Origin: Rhizobiales bacterium TNE-4 | Lineage (GTDB): Bacteria > Pseudomonadota > Alphaproteobacteria > Rhizobiales > Beijerinckiaceae | DNA length: 64,000 nt | Reading direction: 5' to 3' | Assembly: GCA_019083985.1 (NCBI GenBank) | Contig: JAHRCV010000002.1 | Location: 186,001-250,000 of the forward strand | Part shown: positions 17,899 to 27,517 of the stretch, piece after piece | How positions within the stretch are numbered: the first letter of the stretch is position 1 | How the letters are laid out: each line of letters opens with the position of its first letter | Notes under the pieces: model-generated | Seen by the model: only the letters and a program-made list of their open reading frames with translations | The model's database searches: none | Told to the model about the DNA's origin: nothing | Made by a program: the position numbers and the translations under genes

Positions 17899-19179
17899 GT
17901 GCCATTCTCACTTTTAACACGCTTCGAGCGACGCCTTTTCCCAGGACCTGCCACGGCGATCGCCTGTGCGATCATCGCGCTGACAGCTTCCATCCTGTTA
18001 CCGCGCCTGTTCGAGGCGAACGCCGCCATGCGGGATGGAACAGGCCAGCTTTTTGGGCATGATTTCGCACTGTTCTGGGCGGCAGGTGAACTGGGCCACC
18101 GCGAAGGCATGTCCGCTCTTTGGGACATTGATCGCTTCAATGCGGCGCTGAAGGCCCATTTTCCGGTCGCAACCTTTTCGCCGGATACGCGCTTTCATTA
18201 TCCGCCCACAATTCTATTCCCGCTCGCCCCTCTGAGCGCGCTCCCACTCACACTCGCATTTCCGATCATGATCGGAACAAGCATGATCCTGCTGGCGATC
18301 GCTATGCTGCGGATCATTCCCGATCTGCGCACGATCTTGCTCATGCTCGGTGCACCTTTGGTGATCAATGCGTTGATCTATGGCCAATGGAGTTTTCTGT
18401 TTGCCGCATTGATGGTTTTCGCACTCATCCCTGTCGCCCGCGGAGAGACGGCTCACCCATTGGCCACCGCTTTGTTCATCATGAAACCAACGCTTGGTCT
18501 CGCACTGCCCCTCGCGTTTTTGTTTGTTCCGGGAGGCTGGCGCAAAATCACCATCGTTCTTGCCCTGATCGTTGCCCTCATCGTCAGCAATGTGCTGATC
18601 TTTGGTGTCGAGACATGGCAGAGCTATCTTGGCGCTTTGCCTGAAAGCAAAAAGACATTGTTGGAAGGGCTCGATACGCTCGCCGCGCACAGCGCAACGC
18701 TAGGAACGGTACTCCAATTCAATGGTGTATCGCCGGCTCTCGCACGCTCGTGCCAGTGGCTTTTCACGATCGTCATTCTCGGCGTGCTCGCTGCCATCAT
18801 GCGCAGCGGCGCGCGTGGCGATCTCAAAGCGGCGAGCCTCGCGGCAGGGACCGTGCTCGGCGCCCCTTATATGATGGCCTATGATTTCTGCTTGCTCTTA
18901 CCAGCCGCCGCCTTTTTTATCCGTGACGGGATGATGCACGGTTTTCGGACGGGTGATCGCACGATCATCGCCGTGGTGGCGATCGCCGCCATGTTCATCA
19001 ACAAGGTGCAAGAGACTTCAGCCGTTCCATTCGGCTTTGCGCTTTCGTTTGGCTTTTTTGTTCTGATTGCAACCCGCGCGGGCCAATCAGCCGCGGAAAA
19101 TAAAAGCGGCACCCAATGCGATCAGGAGAAAGCCGATGGCATGGTTCCAGCCCAACGGCTCCTTCAAAACGAATACTGA
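17899..19179 (+). CDS. GT87/DUF2029-like polytopic membrane glycosyltransferase
   Basis: A 426-residue integral membrane protein with about ten hydrophobic segments. The loop after the first membrane helix holds GHDFALFWAAGELGHREGMSALWD, followed by TRFHYPPTILFPLAPLS, matching the DUF2029/GT87 family, which includes polyprenyl-phosphate-mannose-dependent mannosyltransferases; the DF acidic pair is the likely catalytic site. The GTG start at 17899 has a GGGG stretch upstream; a later start is possible. The last 31 codons overlap the oppositely oriented DUF486 gene by about 90 bp, and the hydrophilic tail there has no family features, so the natural end may have been extended. Confidence 0.8.
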   Translation: MPFSLLTRFERRLFPGPATAIACAIIALTASILLPRLFEANAAMRDGTGQLFGHDFALFWAAGELGHREGMSALWDIDRFNAALKAHFPVATFSPDTRFHYPPTILFPLAPLSALPLTLAFPIMIGTSMILLAIAMLRIIPDLRTILLMLGAPLVINALIYGQWSFLFAALMVFALIPVARGETAHPLATALFIMKPTLGLALPLAFLFVPGGWRKITIVLALIVALIVSNVLIFGVETWQSYLGALPESKKTLLEGLDTLAAHSATLGTVLQFNGVSPALARSCQWLFTIVILGVLAAIMRSGARGDLKAASLAAGTVLGAPYMMAYDFCLLLPAAAFFIRDGMMHGFRTGDRTIIAVVAIAAMFINKVQETSAVPFGFALSFGFFVLIATRAGQSAAENKSGTQCDQEKADGMVPAQRLLQNEY

Positions 19180-19437
19180 GAACCCTGCAAAAACGATCAG
19201 CGTGATGATTTCCTGAATCGTTTTGAGTTCAGCTGCCGAATAGACGGCGTGACCGATGCGGTTGGCGGGCACCGCAAGGCAATACTCAATGAACGCAATA
19301 CCCCAGCTCGCAAGAATGACGAGCGGCAGAGCAACGCTTTTGAATTTGAGATGGCCGTACCACGCCACCGTCATGAAGACGTTGGAGGCAACAAGCAAAA
19401 GGATGGGAAGGTAGTATTGCGGCGAGAGCTGCAGCAT
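19087..19437 (-). CDS. DUF486 (DMT superfamily) small membrane protein
   Basis: A 116-residue protein with four membrane helices: LPILLLVASNVFMTVAWYGHL, VALPLVILASWGIAFIEYCLAVPANRIG, then ELKTIQEIITLIVFAGFSVFVLKEPLGWNHAIGFLLIALGAAFIF. This is the complete DUF486 pattern, a half-size relative of drug/metabolite transporters. Its substrate is unknown. The ATG at 19435-19437 is used although a GTG directly precedes it. Its C-terminal third overlaps the tail of the GT87 gene on the opposite strand. Confidence 0.88.
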   Translation of the reverse strand: MLQLSPQYYLPILLLVASNVFMTVAWYGHLKFKSVALPLVILASWGIAFIEYCLAVPANRIGHAVYSAAELKTIQEIITLIVFAGFSVFVLKEPLGWNHAIGFLLIALGAAFIFRG

Positions 19438-19520
19438 CACGGTGACGGGTCCAGGCAGGGAGATGCGGAACCCGCGAGACGGCCCCCTGCCCCCGAACCG
19501 TTCAAAGGTGCCGGCGTCGT

Positions 19521-19802
19521 TCAGCGACGGCGCTGCGGACCACCACGCTGCGGCGGACGGGGCGCAGACGATGCGGCGCGTTCATCCTTGTGACGGAAGA
19601 TCAGGCGGCCTTTTTCGAGGTCGTAAGGCGACATCTCGACGGTGACGCGATCGCCCGCAAGTGTCTTAATGCGGTTCTTCTTCATCTTGCCTGCAGTGTA
19701 GGCAATGATGGTGTGGCCGCTGTCGAGTTCGACCCGGTAGCGCGCGTCGGGAAGGATTTCGGTCACGCGTCCTTCGAATTCGATGAGCTGTTCCTTAGCC
19801 AT
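19521..19802 (-). CDS. infA: Translation initiation factor IF-1
   Basis: A 93-residue S1/OB-fold protein: [32 protein letters not shown] followed by [37 protein letters not shown], the full IF-1 signature. It has a longer basic tail (about 20 residues rich in Pro and Arg) than the ~72-residue E. coli protein; such tails occur in alphaproteobacterial IF-1. IF-1 binds the 30S A site during initiation. The gene starts only 24 bp downstream of a strong terminator that follows the cold-shock gene, so it needs readthrough or a promoter inside or around that hairpin. Confidence 0.96.
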   Translation of the reverse strand: MAKEQLIEFEGRVTEILPDARYRVELDSGHTIIAYTAGKMKKNRIKTLAGDRVTVEMSPYDLEKGRLIFRHKDERAASSAPRPPQRGGPQRRR

Positions 19803-19826
19803 CGGTACTCCGTTCTGATCCCAAAC

Positions 19827-19855
19827 AAAAAACCGCCGTTCGCGGGAACGGCGGT
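19827..19855 (-). terminator. Intrinsic terminator of the cold-shock gene
   Basis: Ten-pair perfect stem ACCGCCGTTC/GAACGGCGGT with loop GCGG; on the minus strand a T6 run follows. It separates cspA from infA. Confidence 0.9.
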
Positions 19856-19894
19856 CAGCATTGGAGACCCTAAAGGGTCTCGCTTACTGCCGTA

Positions 19895-20104
19895 TCAAAC
19901 GGCGCGAAGATTTCCGGCCGACTGCTTGCCAGAACGCTGGTCAGTCTGCAACTCGTAACCGATCTTCTGGCCTTCCTTGAGGCCACGCATGCCAGCGCGC
20001 TCAAGAGCCGTTGCATGGACGAAAACGTCCTTGCCACCTTCATCCGGCTGGATGAAGCCATAACCTTTAGTGTCGTTATACCACTTAACCGTTCCGGTCG
20101 CCAT
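19895..20104 (-). CDS. cspA: Cold-shock protein (CspA family)
   Basis: A 69-residue single cold-shock domain with RNP1 KGYGFI and RNP2 DVFVHATAL. It binds single-stranded RNA and DNA and acts as an RNA chaperone. The start is clear (MATGTVKWYNDTKGYGF). The 5' region upstream to about 20310 is non-coding and long enough for a structured cold-responsive leader, as in other csp genes, but no conserved cold box was identified. A strong terminator follows 40 bp after the stop. A second family member lies at 43030-43251. Confidence 0.95.
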   Translation of the reverse strand: MATGTVKWYNDTKGYGFIQPDEGGKDVFVHATALERAGMRGLKEGQKIGYELQTDQRSGKQSAGNLRAV

Positions 20105-20331
20105 GGAAGTAGTCCTTGTCTTCGGTGTGCACGTTTGAGCGGTCGCCCGCCCGATTAGTCGAACATTGGTAGAGGAGTCTGAAACGTGCGCCCGATTTTA
20201 GGCGGCGGCCCAGTTTCGTCATGGCCAATTCGATGAACGATAGTTAGCCTGTGTTTGTGGCTTTTTCGTGGCAAAATTGTGGCAAACATTTCCACTGCGT
20301 GAACCGGGGCCGTGAGGCCCCGGTTTAGGTC

Positions 20332-20502
20332 TCAAACGAAGACAAAATCGGCCGCTGACCACTGGTTCAGCGCGACCCCATGGACCACGATTGTCTCGGT
20401 CCCGGCGGTGATGACGGTGTTGCCCCCATCATCCTCGCTTGCCGCTGCCACGACATCCCCGAAATCGGTGAAAGCCGACCCGCGCAGATCCATGTGGAAC
20501 AT
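20332..20502 (-). pseudogene. Remnant of an RTX/calcium-binding protein C-terminus
   Basis: A short frame beginning MFHMDLRGSAFTDFGDVVAAASEDDG and ending NTVITAGTETIVVHGVALNQWSAADFVFV. The closing part (NTVITAG...I.V.GV....SAADF.FV) is the standard C-terminal strand pattern that follows RTX repeats in many alphaproteobacterial calcium-binding proteins. No repeats or N-terminal domain precede it; the open frame upstream has no homology that I recognise. It probably is the leftover 3' end of a deleted gene. A ribosome-binding site is not evident. Confidence 0.5.
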
Positions 20503-20652
20503 GATCCCGATCCGTTGGATCGCGGACAAAATACCGTAACGGAAGCTTTGATCCCCTGTCGAGCGGAGCTGTAGGAAAAATGATAGTGCACGGCCGGCTC
20601 CAAGCGGCGACGCGCCCTTGCCGCATGGGGGGTACGCCGCCATCTTCACCTC

Positions 20653-23220
20653 ATGCCGAAAACGCCGAAAAAACCTGCGCCACGCTCAAAAGCGTCGAAG
20701 CCCGAACTGAAGCCGCTCGAGCCTCATCTGGCGCAATTGCTGAGCCCTGGGCTCGCACGCGAGCCGGGCTTTGATGAAGCACCGCAGACTTTCGAGATCG
20801 ATATTCCGCTGACCCCCGGCGACCGGCGTCGCGATACAGGCCTCACCCGGGACAAGATGCTGGGCGATGCGCCTCGCCGCGTCCGGCAGGGCAATGTCGT
20901 GCGCGACCGCGACGAGGCGATCCCGCAAGGCATGACTGGCGCGGGCGCCTCGATGGATGCGCTTAAAGCGCTACTCGAAAGCGGCAACCCATTCCTCAAA
21001 CAAGGCGTGGTGTGGACCCCGCATCGCCCCGAACGACCGGAGAAATCGGAAGGCGGCCGCCCCTTCCGCCTCGTTTCGCCGTTCGAGCCGCGTGGCGATC
21101 AACCCAATGCGATTGCCGAACTTGTGGAGGGCGTCACGGCGCGCGGCGAGCGTGATCAGGTGCTGCTCGGCGTCACCGGTTCGGGCAAGACCTTCACCAT
21201 GGCGCAAGTGATTGAGAAGACGCAGCGCCCCGCGCTCATTCTCGCACCGAACAAGACACTGGCTGCCCAGCTCTATGGCGAGTTCAAAGCGTTCTTTCCG
21301 GACAACGCCGTCGAATATTTCGTGTCCTATTACGATTATTATCAACCCGAGGCCTACGTGCCGCGGACGGACACCTATATCGAAAAAGAATCCACCATCA
21401 ACGAGCAGATCGACCGTATGCGCCATGCTGCAACGCGTGCCCTGCTCGAACGTGATGACGTGATCATCGTTGCGTCCGTTTCCTGTATTTACGGTATCGG
21501 TTCCGTCGAAACCTATACCGCCATGACATTTTCGGTGAAGGTGGGCGAACGGCTTGACCAGCGCCAACTCCTCGCCGATTTAGCGGCCCTGCAATACAAG
21601 CGCTCTGGTGGCGATTTCCAGCGCGGCGCGTTCCGCGTGCGCGGCGACATCATCGAAATCTTTCCGGCGCATTATGAGGATCGCGCCTGGCGTATTTCAC
21701 TTTTCGGCGACGAGGTCGAAAGCATCGTCGAATTCGACCCGCTGACGGGCTCGAAAACTGCCGATCTCGAAAGCGTGAAGATCTACGCCAATTCGCATTA
21801 TGTGACGCCGCGCCCGACGCTCAATCAGGCCGTCAAAGGCATCAAGGACGAATTGAAGAAGCGGCTTGACGAATTGATCCGCATGGGTCGTCTGCTTGAA
21901 GCGCAGCGTCTTGAGCAGCGCACGATCTTCGACCTTGAAATGCTGGAAGCGACCGGCTCCTGCCAAGGCATCGAAAACTATTCGCGTTATCTCACCGGGC
22001 GCCAGCCGGGCGAGCCGCCGCCGACCCTGTTCGAGTATCTACCCGACAATGCCCTCGTCTTCACCGATGAAAGCCATGTCACCGTGCCGCAGATTGGCGG
22101 CATGTATCGCGGCGACTTTCGGCGCAAGGCGACCCTCGCCGAATATGGCTTCCGCCTGCCCTCCTGCATGGACAATCGCCCGCTCCGCTTCGAGGAATGG
22201 GAAGCCATGCGCCCGCAGACGGTGCATGTCTCGGCAACGCCCGGCAATTGGGAATTGGAAAAGGCCGGCGGTGTCTTCGTCGAGCAAGTCATTCGCCCAA
22301 CCGGCCTCATCGATCCGAATGTCGAAATCCGTCCCGCGCGCGCGCAAGTCGATGATCTCTTGGGCGAAGTGCGTGCCACAGCCGCGCAAGGCTATCGCTC
22401 GCTCGTCACTGTACTGACCAAGCGGATGGCCGAACAACTGACCGAATATCTGCACGAGAATGGCGTCCGCGTACGCTACATGCATTCTGACATCGACACG
22501 ATCGAACGCATCGAGATCATCCGCGATCTCAGGCTAGGCGCGTTCGACGTGCTCGTCGGCATCAACCTGTTGCGCGAGGGTCTCGACATCCCTGAGTGCG
22601 GTCTCGTTGCCATTCTCGATGCCGACAAGGAAGGTTTTCTGCGCTCTGAAACCTCCCTCATTCAGACGATTGGTCGCGCGGCACGTAACGTTGATGGCCG
22701 CGTGATCCTTTACGCCGATCATATGACGGGTTCGATGGAACGTGCGATCGCGGAAACCAATCGTCGCCGCGAAAAGCAGGAAGCATGGAACCTCGCCAAT
22801 GGTATCACGCCAGAAAGCGTGAAGCGCTCCATCGGTGACATTCTCGACAGCGTCTATGAGCGCGACCATGTCCGCGTCGATCTCGGTCTCGCCGACACGA
22901 AGAGCGCTGGCCACAATATGAAGGCGACGCTCGCCGATCTCGAAAAGCAAATGCGCGAAGCCGCCGCCGATCTCGAATTCGAGAAGGCAGCACGCTTGCG
23001 TGACGAGATCAAGCGCCTACAGGCGACCGAACTCGTCCTCGCCGACGATCCGATGGCACGGCAATCCGATGTCGAGGACAAGGCCGGACGCTATGAGGGT
23101 GAACGCTCTTATGGCGATGCGGCCAATCTGCCTAAAACCCGCGCGCGCAAACCAACTGACGACGATATGGGCCCACATAATTGGGGCGGCGGCGAAGCGA
23201 AACCACGGAAGAAGAAATAG
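20653..23220 (+). CDS. uvrB: Excinuclease ABC subunit B with N-terminal extension
   Basis: Damage-verifying helicase-like subunit of nucleotide excision repair, loaded by UvrA and recruiting UvrC. The 855-residue protein has its core from about residue 138 ([20 protein letters not shown]): Walker A GVTGSGKT, the beta-hairpin [37 protein letters not shown] and [13 protein letters not shown] domain ([25 protein letters not shown]) is near the end, then a charged tail. The first ~135 residues are an extra Pro/charged region not found in the 673-residue E. coli protein; longer UvrB forms are common in this class. It stands alone here. Confidence 0.98.
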   Translation: MPKTPKKPAPRSKASKPELKPLEPHLAQLLSPGLAREPGFDEAPQTFEIDIPLTPGDRRRDTGLTRDKMLGDAPRRVRQGNVVRDRDEAIPQGMTGAGASMDALKALLESGNPFLKQGVVWTPHRPERPEKSEGGRPFRLVSPFEPRGDQPNAIAELVEGVTARGERDQVLLGVTGSGKTFTMAQVIEKTQRPALILAPNKTLAAQLYGEFKAFFPDNAVEYFVSYYDYYQPEAYVPRTDTYIEKESTINEQIDRMRHAATRALLERDDVIIVASVSCIYGIGSVETYTAMTFSVKVGERLDQRQLLADLAALQYKRSGGDFQRGAFRVRGDIIEIFPAHYEDRAWRISLFGDEVESIVEFDPLTGSKTADLESVKIYANSHYVTPRPTLNQAVKGIKDELKKRLDELIRMGRLLEAQRLEQRTIFDLEMLEATGSCQGIENYSRYLTGRQPGEPPPTLFEYLPDNALVFTDESHVTVPQIGGMYRGDFRRKATLAEYGFRLPSCMDNRPLRFEEWEAMRPQTVHVSATPGNWELEKAGGVFVEQVIRPTGLIDPNVEIRPARAQVDDLLGEVRATAAQGYRSLVTVLTKRMAEQLTEYLHENGVRVRYMHSDIDTIERIEIIRDLRLGAFDVLVGINLLREGLDIPECGLVAILDADKEGFLRSETSLIQTIGRAARNVDGRVILYADHMTGSMERAIAETNRRREKQEAWNLANGITPESVKRSIGDILDSVYERDHVRVDLGLADTKSAGHNMKATLADLEKQMREAAADLEFEKAARLRDEIKRLQATELVLADDPMARQSDVEDKAGRYEGERSYGDAANLPKTRARKPTDDDMGPHNWGGGEAKPRKKK

Positions 23221-23259
23221 ATCGCTTCATGGCGTGAGGCCGCGCGGCTTGGATGCGCT

Positions 23260-23516
23260 ATGGATCGCCACGGCGCTTCGCGCCTCGCGATGACGCGATT
23301 TATTCTGATACAGAGCGAGGACCGCGCAAATTAAACCTCGTCATTGCGAGGAGGCCGCAGGCCGACGCGGCAATCCATCTTTCAAAATGCACTATCACCC
23401 TCATCCTGAGGAGCATTGCGCAGCAATGCGTCTCGAAGGACGAGGGAAACCAGCTTGCTCGCAAACAACGCCCTCGTGGTTCGAGACGCCGCTCACGCGG
23501 CTCCTCACCATGAGGG
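23260..23516. repeat. Interspersed palindromic repeat cluster A
   Basis: The uvrB-MaoC spacer is filled with repeat units. Two copies of a CGTCATyGCGAGG...GGCrATCCAT unit lie in opposite orientations (23260-23297 and 23339-23378). One palindromic unit CCCTCATCCTGAGGAGC...GTCTCGAAGGACGAGGG is at 23398-23446, and its TGG/CCA variant is inverted at 23471-23516. Each carries a variable inner hairpin such as GCATTGCGCAGCAATGC. Related units occur near 29.3-29.6 kb and 57.4-57.5 kb. No protein gene is visible. Confidence 0.85.
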
Positions 23517-23536
23517 CTTGAGAACGCAACTGATAT

Positions 23537-24016
23537 TCAGCCTTGCGGCCTTCTTTCCCAAAACACCGTGCCCAAAAATTCGAACACGCGTTCGCCGTTC
23601 TGGTTCACGCCGGTATTGTGATGCGTCACCAGACCCCAGCGTGGTTTGGAGGCGCTTTCGCGCTTGCCCGTGATCGTCGAAAAATAGGTGATGGTATCGC
23701 CCGCATAGACCGGCTTCAGCCATTTGAGATCACGAAAGCCCGGTGATGGGCCAAGCACGGCCGGCTTGCGCCCCGCGGCCATGGCCTTCTGCGTTTCGGC
23801 CTTCACATGCTCGACCATCAAACGCATCCACACGCCGCTGGTCTGCCAGCCTGAGGCGCACAGCGCACCAAAATGGCTTGCAGCCGCGGCCGCCTCATCG
23901 AGATGAAAGGCTTGCGGATCATAGGCGCGGGCGAAATTCTTGATGAAGTCGGCGCTGAAGAGATGGTGGCCGAGTTCGACCGTGTGACCAATTTCAAGAT
24001 CTTCGAAATAATTCAT
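23537..24016 (-). CDS. MaoC-like hydratase (second of a tandem pair)
   Basis: A 159-residue hot-dog-fold protein. The hydratase-2 motif region is NFARAYDPQAFHLDEAAAAASHFGALCASGWQTSG: the Asp and His of YDPQxFHxD are the catalytic pair that hydrates trans-2-enoyl-CoA in (R)-specific enoyl-CoA hydratases. LKWLKPVYAGDTI is the second conserved block. It overlaps the preceding MaoC gene by 4 bp (ATGA), showing translational coupling, and ends the nag operon. The two copies differ enough to form a heterodimer. The true acyl substrate is not known. Confidence 0.9.
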   Translation of the reverse strand: MNYFEDLEIGHTVELGHHLFSADFIKNFARAYDPQAFHLDEAAAAASHFGALCASGWQTSGVWMRLMVEHVKAETQKAMAAGRKPAVLGPSPGFRDLKWLKPVYAGDTITYFSTITGKRESASKPRWGLVTHHNTGVNQNGERVFEFLGTVFWERRPQG

Positions 24017-24471
24017 GCCGCACCCCCTCGGCGCGCGAAGATGATGGAATTGACTTGTTCCAGCACCACATCGCCCTTCTGGTTCAGCAATTCGAAGCGG
24101 AATTTGACGAACCCGCGATCCGATTTCGATTTTGATTCACGCGCATCGAGCACGGTATGGCGCACGCTCAGCACATCGCCCGGCCTCACCGGCTTCAGCC
24201 ATTTGACTTCATCAATACCGGGCGCGCCCATGCCAGCCGAATGGGCGACGAATTCTTCGGCAATGAGCCGCATGAGAAAGGCGCAGCTCTGCCAGCCTGA
24301 GGCGGCCAGCCCGCCAAGCAGGCTCTTGGCACCCGCCGCCTCGTCAAGATGCATCGGCTGCGGATCATACTGGGCCGCATAGGCGATGATTTCAGCGCGC
24401 TCGACAGGCAGCGCGCCATAGGTCGCGCTGCTGCCGGGCACAAAGTCCTCAAAATAAAGCTTTTGCTTCAT
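24013..24471 (-). CDS. MaoC-like hydratase (first of a tandem pair)
   Basis: A 152-residue hot-dog-fold protein beginning MKQKLYFEDFVPGSSATYG. The catalytic block IIAYAAQYDPQPMHLDEAAGAKSLLGGLAASGWQSCAF has the YDPQPMHxD dyad, and VKWLKPVRPGDVL is the second block. It is coupled by 4-bp overlaps to the upstream solute-binding-protein gene and to the downstream MaoC gene. By family it is an (R)-specific enoyl-CoA hydratase or related dehydratase; its position in an amino-sugar operon does not fit that directly. Confidence 0.9.
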   Translation of the reverse strand: MKQKLYFEDFVPGSSATYGALPVERAEIIAYAAQYDPQPMHLDEAAGAKSLLGGLAASGWQSCAFLMRLIAEEFVAHSAGMGAPGIDEVKWLKPVRPGDVLSVRHTVLDARESKSKSDRGFVKFRFELLNQKGDVVLEQVNSIIFARRGGAA

Positions 24472-25652
24472 TTCTTCTTTTTCGATCCGATCTTTTCGTC
24501 CCAGAGACGGAACGCCACCACCATTTTGTCAGGCGTGAGCGGCAATTCAATCGGATTATTGGCGATGAGCGCAGCATATTCAGGGCGACCGAATTCCTTG
24601 ATCACTTGCTGGCTCTTCTCCGGTGCCAGTTCGAGCGGCACATTCTTCACCGCCGGGCCCGGATAGAGATAGCCTTCGTCATATGTGAAGGCCTGAATCT
24701 TCGGCGTCAGGATGAACGCCATCACATCAAGAATGACGGCCATCTTATCGTCCGGCAGCCCCCGCGGCACCGTCATGAAGAAGGCATCCGACACCCAATG
24801 GAAGCCCTTGAGCGTGCCGATCTTCGCTTCCTTCGGCACGATGCCGAGCGCGCGCGGATTGATATCCCAACCCGTGGTTGAAATGATGATGTCGCGCGAG
24901 CCTTCGCCCAACTCCTTCATCGTGATGCCGGTGCCCGTCGGATAGGCATCAATGTATTGATTGAGCTCTTCGAGATAGGCCCACGTCTTTTCCCAGCCAT
25001 TGACCGGATCTTTCGGGTCCTTGTCGCCGAGAATGTAAGGCAGGCCCATCATGAAGGTACGACCGGGGCCAGAATTGGCGGGACGCGCATAGAGGAATTT
25101 GCCGGGATTGGCTTTCGCCCATGCGAGCAATTCCTGCGCCGTTGTTGGCGGCGTCTTGACGCGATCAGGCATATATTCGATCAGCGGACCTGACGGATAA
25201 TAGGCGCACACCACGCCATAACCTTGGCCCTGCGCTTTGAACAGGTTGAGCGCCGCCGGCTCGTAATTCTGTTCGATATTCGGAAACGCATCATTGTATT
25301 GCGGGAACAATTGCACCCATAGTTTCTGATCGAGACCGGCAGCAAGGCCATCGCTGCCCGTGAGCACGAGATCAAGATCGGGCTTACCCGCATCAACCTG
25401 CGCCTTGATTTTCCCGGCCAGTTCAGGCGCAGGCGCTTTGACGAAGTTGAATTTCGACACGAGGTTGGGCTTTGCCGCGCGATAGGCCTCAAAACCCGGC
25501 TGGAGGAGCGCAAGCGCACCGCCAACATCGATGATGGAAATCGTCACAGGCGATTTCGGCAGGGCAGGATGCGCAGCGCGCGCCCCCGTCGTACCAAAGG
25601 CCGCCACACCGGCGAGCCCACCCAGAACAGTCCGGCGATTAAAATCGGTCAT
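24468..25652 (-). CDS. ABC transporter extracellular solute-binding protein (spermidine/putrescine-like class)
   Basis: A 394-residue exported protein with a twin-arginine type signal (FNRRTVLGGLAGVAAFGTTGARAA). The mature part has the two-lobed type 2 binding fold; ISIIDVGGALALLQPGFEAYRAA and the SAYxP-like CAYYPSGPLIEY and DIIISTTGWDINPRA regions resemble polyamine/iron-type binding proteins. The ATG at 25650-25652 follows GGGGGAG. No ABC permease or ATPase genes are adjacent, so it either uses distant components or has another role. It lies 19 bp after nagA and overlaps the first MaoC gene by 4 bp. Confidence 0.85.
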   Translation of the reverse strand: MTDFNRRTVLGGLAGVAAFGTTGARAAHPALPKSPVTISIIDVGGALALLQPGFEAYRAAKPNLVSKFNFVKAPAPELAGKIKAQVDAGKPDLDLVLTGSDGLAAGLDQKLWVQLFPQYNDAFPNIEQNYEPAALNLFKAQGQGYGVVCAYYPSGPLIEYMPDRVKTPPTTAQELLAWAKANPGKFLYARPANSGPGRTFMMGLPYILGDKDPKDPVNGWEKTWAYLEELNQYIDAYPTGTGITMKELGEGSRDIIISTTGWDINPRALGIVPKEAKIGTLKGFHWVSDAFFMTVPRGLPDDKMAVILDVMAFILTPKIQAFTYDEGYLYPGPAVKNVPLELAPEKSQQVIKEFGRPEYAALIANNPIELPLTPDKMVVAFRLWDEKIGSKKKK

Positions 25653-25671
25653 GTCTCTCTCCCCCGAGATG

Positions 25672-26697
25672 TCATGACGCCGCGTAGAGCGTTTCTCCCG
25701 CGATCGTCGTTTCGACCACACGCTGATCCTTCGACCAGCGTACTTCCCCATCCAGCAAGGCTGCGCCATGCCGGGCCGCCGCGTCAGAGAGCGCCGCGCG
25801 CGGATGCACGGACGCCATCAGAACCGCTTCAGCAAAACTGCAAAATTTCCACGATGCGACATTGCGCACGGCCTGATCGAGCGTGAGCGCCGAGCCTGCG
25901 AGATGCGGCGCGCCCGGCTCACGCACGGCCCCATCAAGGCTGCGCTCAACCTGCATGCTCGCGAAGCGATAAATGCCCGGCGATGCGGCAGCACCAGCCA
26001 CGGCATCAGTGACGAGGATCGACCGCGCGCGTGTTTTCGCCCGCAGCATCACACCCAGCGCATGGGGCGCCACGTGAATGCCATCGGCGATGAAACAGGC
26101 AAGGAGCCCATCTTCTGCCAATTGCGCGAAAATCGGATTGTTGAATTTATGCTGCTCATGCGCAACGCCATTGCCAAGATGGGTCGCAAGCGTCGCGCCA
26201 GCCGCAACAGCACGCTGCACATCTGTCAACCGCGCATCGGAATGGCCAATGGCCACGACAATGCCGCGCTCGCGCGCCGCACGGATGAAAGCCTCCGCAC
26301 CCGGCAATTCCGGCGCGATGGTCACAAGCAGGATCGGCTTTTTAAGATGCGCCTGCAGGCGATCGACCAGCGCAATGTCCGGCGCAATCATCGCCTCGGC
26401 CGGATGGCAACCGCGAAAGCCCGGTGCCGGATTCAGAAATGGCCCTTCAAGATGATAGCCCGGAACCATCTTGGCACCGAAGGGCGCTTCCGCCACCGCG
26501 GCATCGAGCGCGGCGAAACGCGCCATCAACTCCGCTTCCGTCGCCGTGATCAGCGTCGGTAGACATTGCACAACACCTGTAGCGGCCATCGCTTCAAGCG
26601 CGCGCTGGAAGTCTTCCGCTGTGAGAGCGGCATCATTGAAGTCTATCCCGGCAAACCCGTTGACCTGCAGATCGAACAGCCCGCCGGTCGTGATCAT
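25672..26697 (-). CDS. nagA: N-acetylglucosamine-6-phosphate deacetylase (short form)
   Basis: Removes acetate from GlcNAc-6-phosphate in amino-sugar catabolism and wall recycling. The 341-residue amidohydrolase has [17 protein letters not shown] at its start, [10 protein letters not shown] (metal-binding Glu), AIGHSDA and THLGNGV (His ligands), and LVTDAVAGA with the catalytic Asp. It begins almost directly at the TIM-barrel domain, lacking most of the ~45-residue N-terminal beta-sandwich strands of E. coli NagA (382 residues). The start overlaps the nagB stop by 4 bp, which fixes the ATG at 26695-26697. Confidence 0.9.
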   Translation of the reverse strand: MITTGGLFDLQVNGFAGIDFNDAALTAEDFQRALEAMAATGVVQCLPTLITATEAELMARFAALDAAVAEAPFGAKMVPGYHLEGPFLNPAPGFRGCHPAEAMIAPDIALVDRLQAHLKKPILLVTIAPELPGAEAFIRAARERGIVVAIGHSDARLTDVQRAVAAGATLATHLGNGVAHEQHKFNNPIFAQLAEDGLLACFIADGIHVAPHALGVMLRAKTRARSILVTDAVAGAAASPGIYRFASMQVERSLDGAVREPGAPHLAGSALTLDQAVRNVASWKFCSFAEAVLMASVHPRAALSDAAARHGAALLDGEVRWSKDQRVVETTIAGETLYAAS

Positions 26698-27437
26698 GGT
26701 TTGCGGCTCAGGAGAGACGCCGCAGCCGGATCCATGAACAGACGACAATCGCCATGTTCACGAATGATTGATGCCGGGCAAAGATTGCTGAGCGGCCCTT
26801 CGAGCGCACCCTTCACCGCTTCGGCCTTGCGCGTATCCGAAACGCTAAGGATCAGCGTGTCTGATTTCATCATCTGCCGGATCGACATCGAGATTGCCGT
26901 TTGCGGCACATCGGCCAATGTGGGGAACCAACCCTCACCCATTTGTTGACGGCGGCACGCTTCATCGAGCGTCACAAGAATATAAGGCTCATCGGTCTCG
27001 AAATCGGCCGGCGGATCGTTGAAAGCGAGATGTCCGTTTTCGCCGATCCCGGCAAAGCAAACCGCAATCCGCTTGCCGCGAATGAGACCGTTGAGGCGCG
27101 TGAGCTCCGCTTTCACATCGCCGTCGCCATTGACGGGAATGAAGGCGCGCAGGGCTGGCACATGCGCGACGAACCGTTCGCGCAGATATTTGCGGAAGCT
27201 TGCGCCATGGCTCTCGGGTAAGCCGACATATTCGTCGAGATGAAAGGCGGTCACTTTCGACCAATTGATGCCGGGCGCCTTGACCAGGGATGCGAGCAAT
27301 TCGAACTGGCTCGCACCCGTCGCCACGATGATCGTGGCATCGCCATTACGCGCGATCGCGGCACGGATGAGATCGGCACCAGCGGCAGCGGCGGCCTGCC
27401 CCAGCGAGAGTTTGTCGTTGAAAAGTTGAATCTGCAT
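26694..27437 (-). CDS. nagB: Glucosamine-6-phosphate deaminase
   Basis: Converts glucosamine-6-phosphate to fructose-6-phosphate and ammonia, feeding amino sugars into glycolysis. The 247-residue protein has the substrate loop [25 protein letters not shown] with the catalytic Asp region, and the signature [17 protein letters not shown]. The length fits the shorter NagB subgroup, without the allosteric C-terminal extension of E. coli. It is the first gene of nagB-nagA-binding protein-MaoC-MaoC, all linked by overlaps or short gaps. An in-frame upstream extension to 27482 is not supported. Confidence 0.93.
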   Translation of the reverse strand: MQIQLFNDKLSLGQAAAAAGADLIRAAIARNGDATIIVATGASQFELLASLVKAPGINWSKVTAFHLDEYVGLPESHGASFRKYLRERFVAHVPALRAFIPVNGDGDVKAELTRLNGLIRGKRIAVCFAGIGENGHLAFNDPPADFETDEPYILVTLDEACRRQQMGEGWFPTLADVPQTAISMSIRQMMKSDTLILSVSDTRKAEAVKGALEGPLSNLCPASIIREHGDCRLFMDPAAASLLSRKP

Positions 27438-27517
27438 ATGGCGATTGGAGCAGAGCCCGCTCTGCGGCGCAAGGGCCTCCAAGGCCGCGCGCTGTGCGCG
27501 CGGCGCATGGCATCGGT

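Noticed and set aside
23398-23516. CRISPR-like repeats
   Set aside because: The units are few, palindromic, differently oriented and lack regular unique spacers; no cas gene is in the window.
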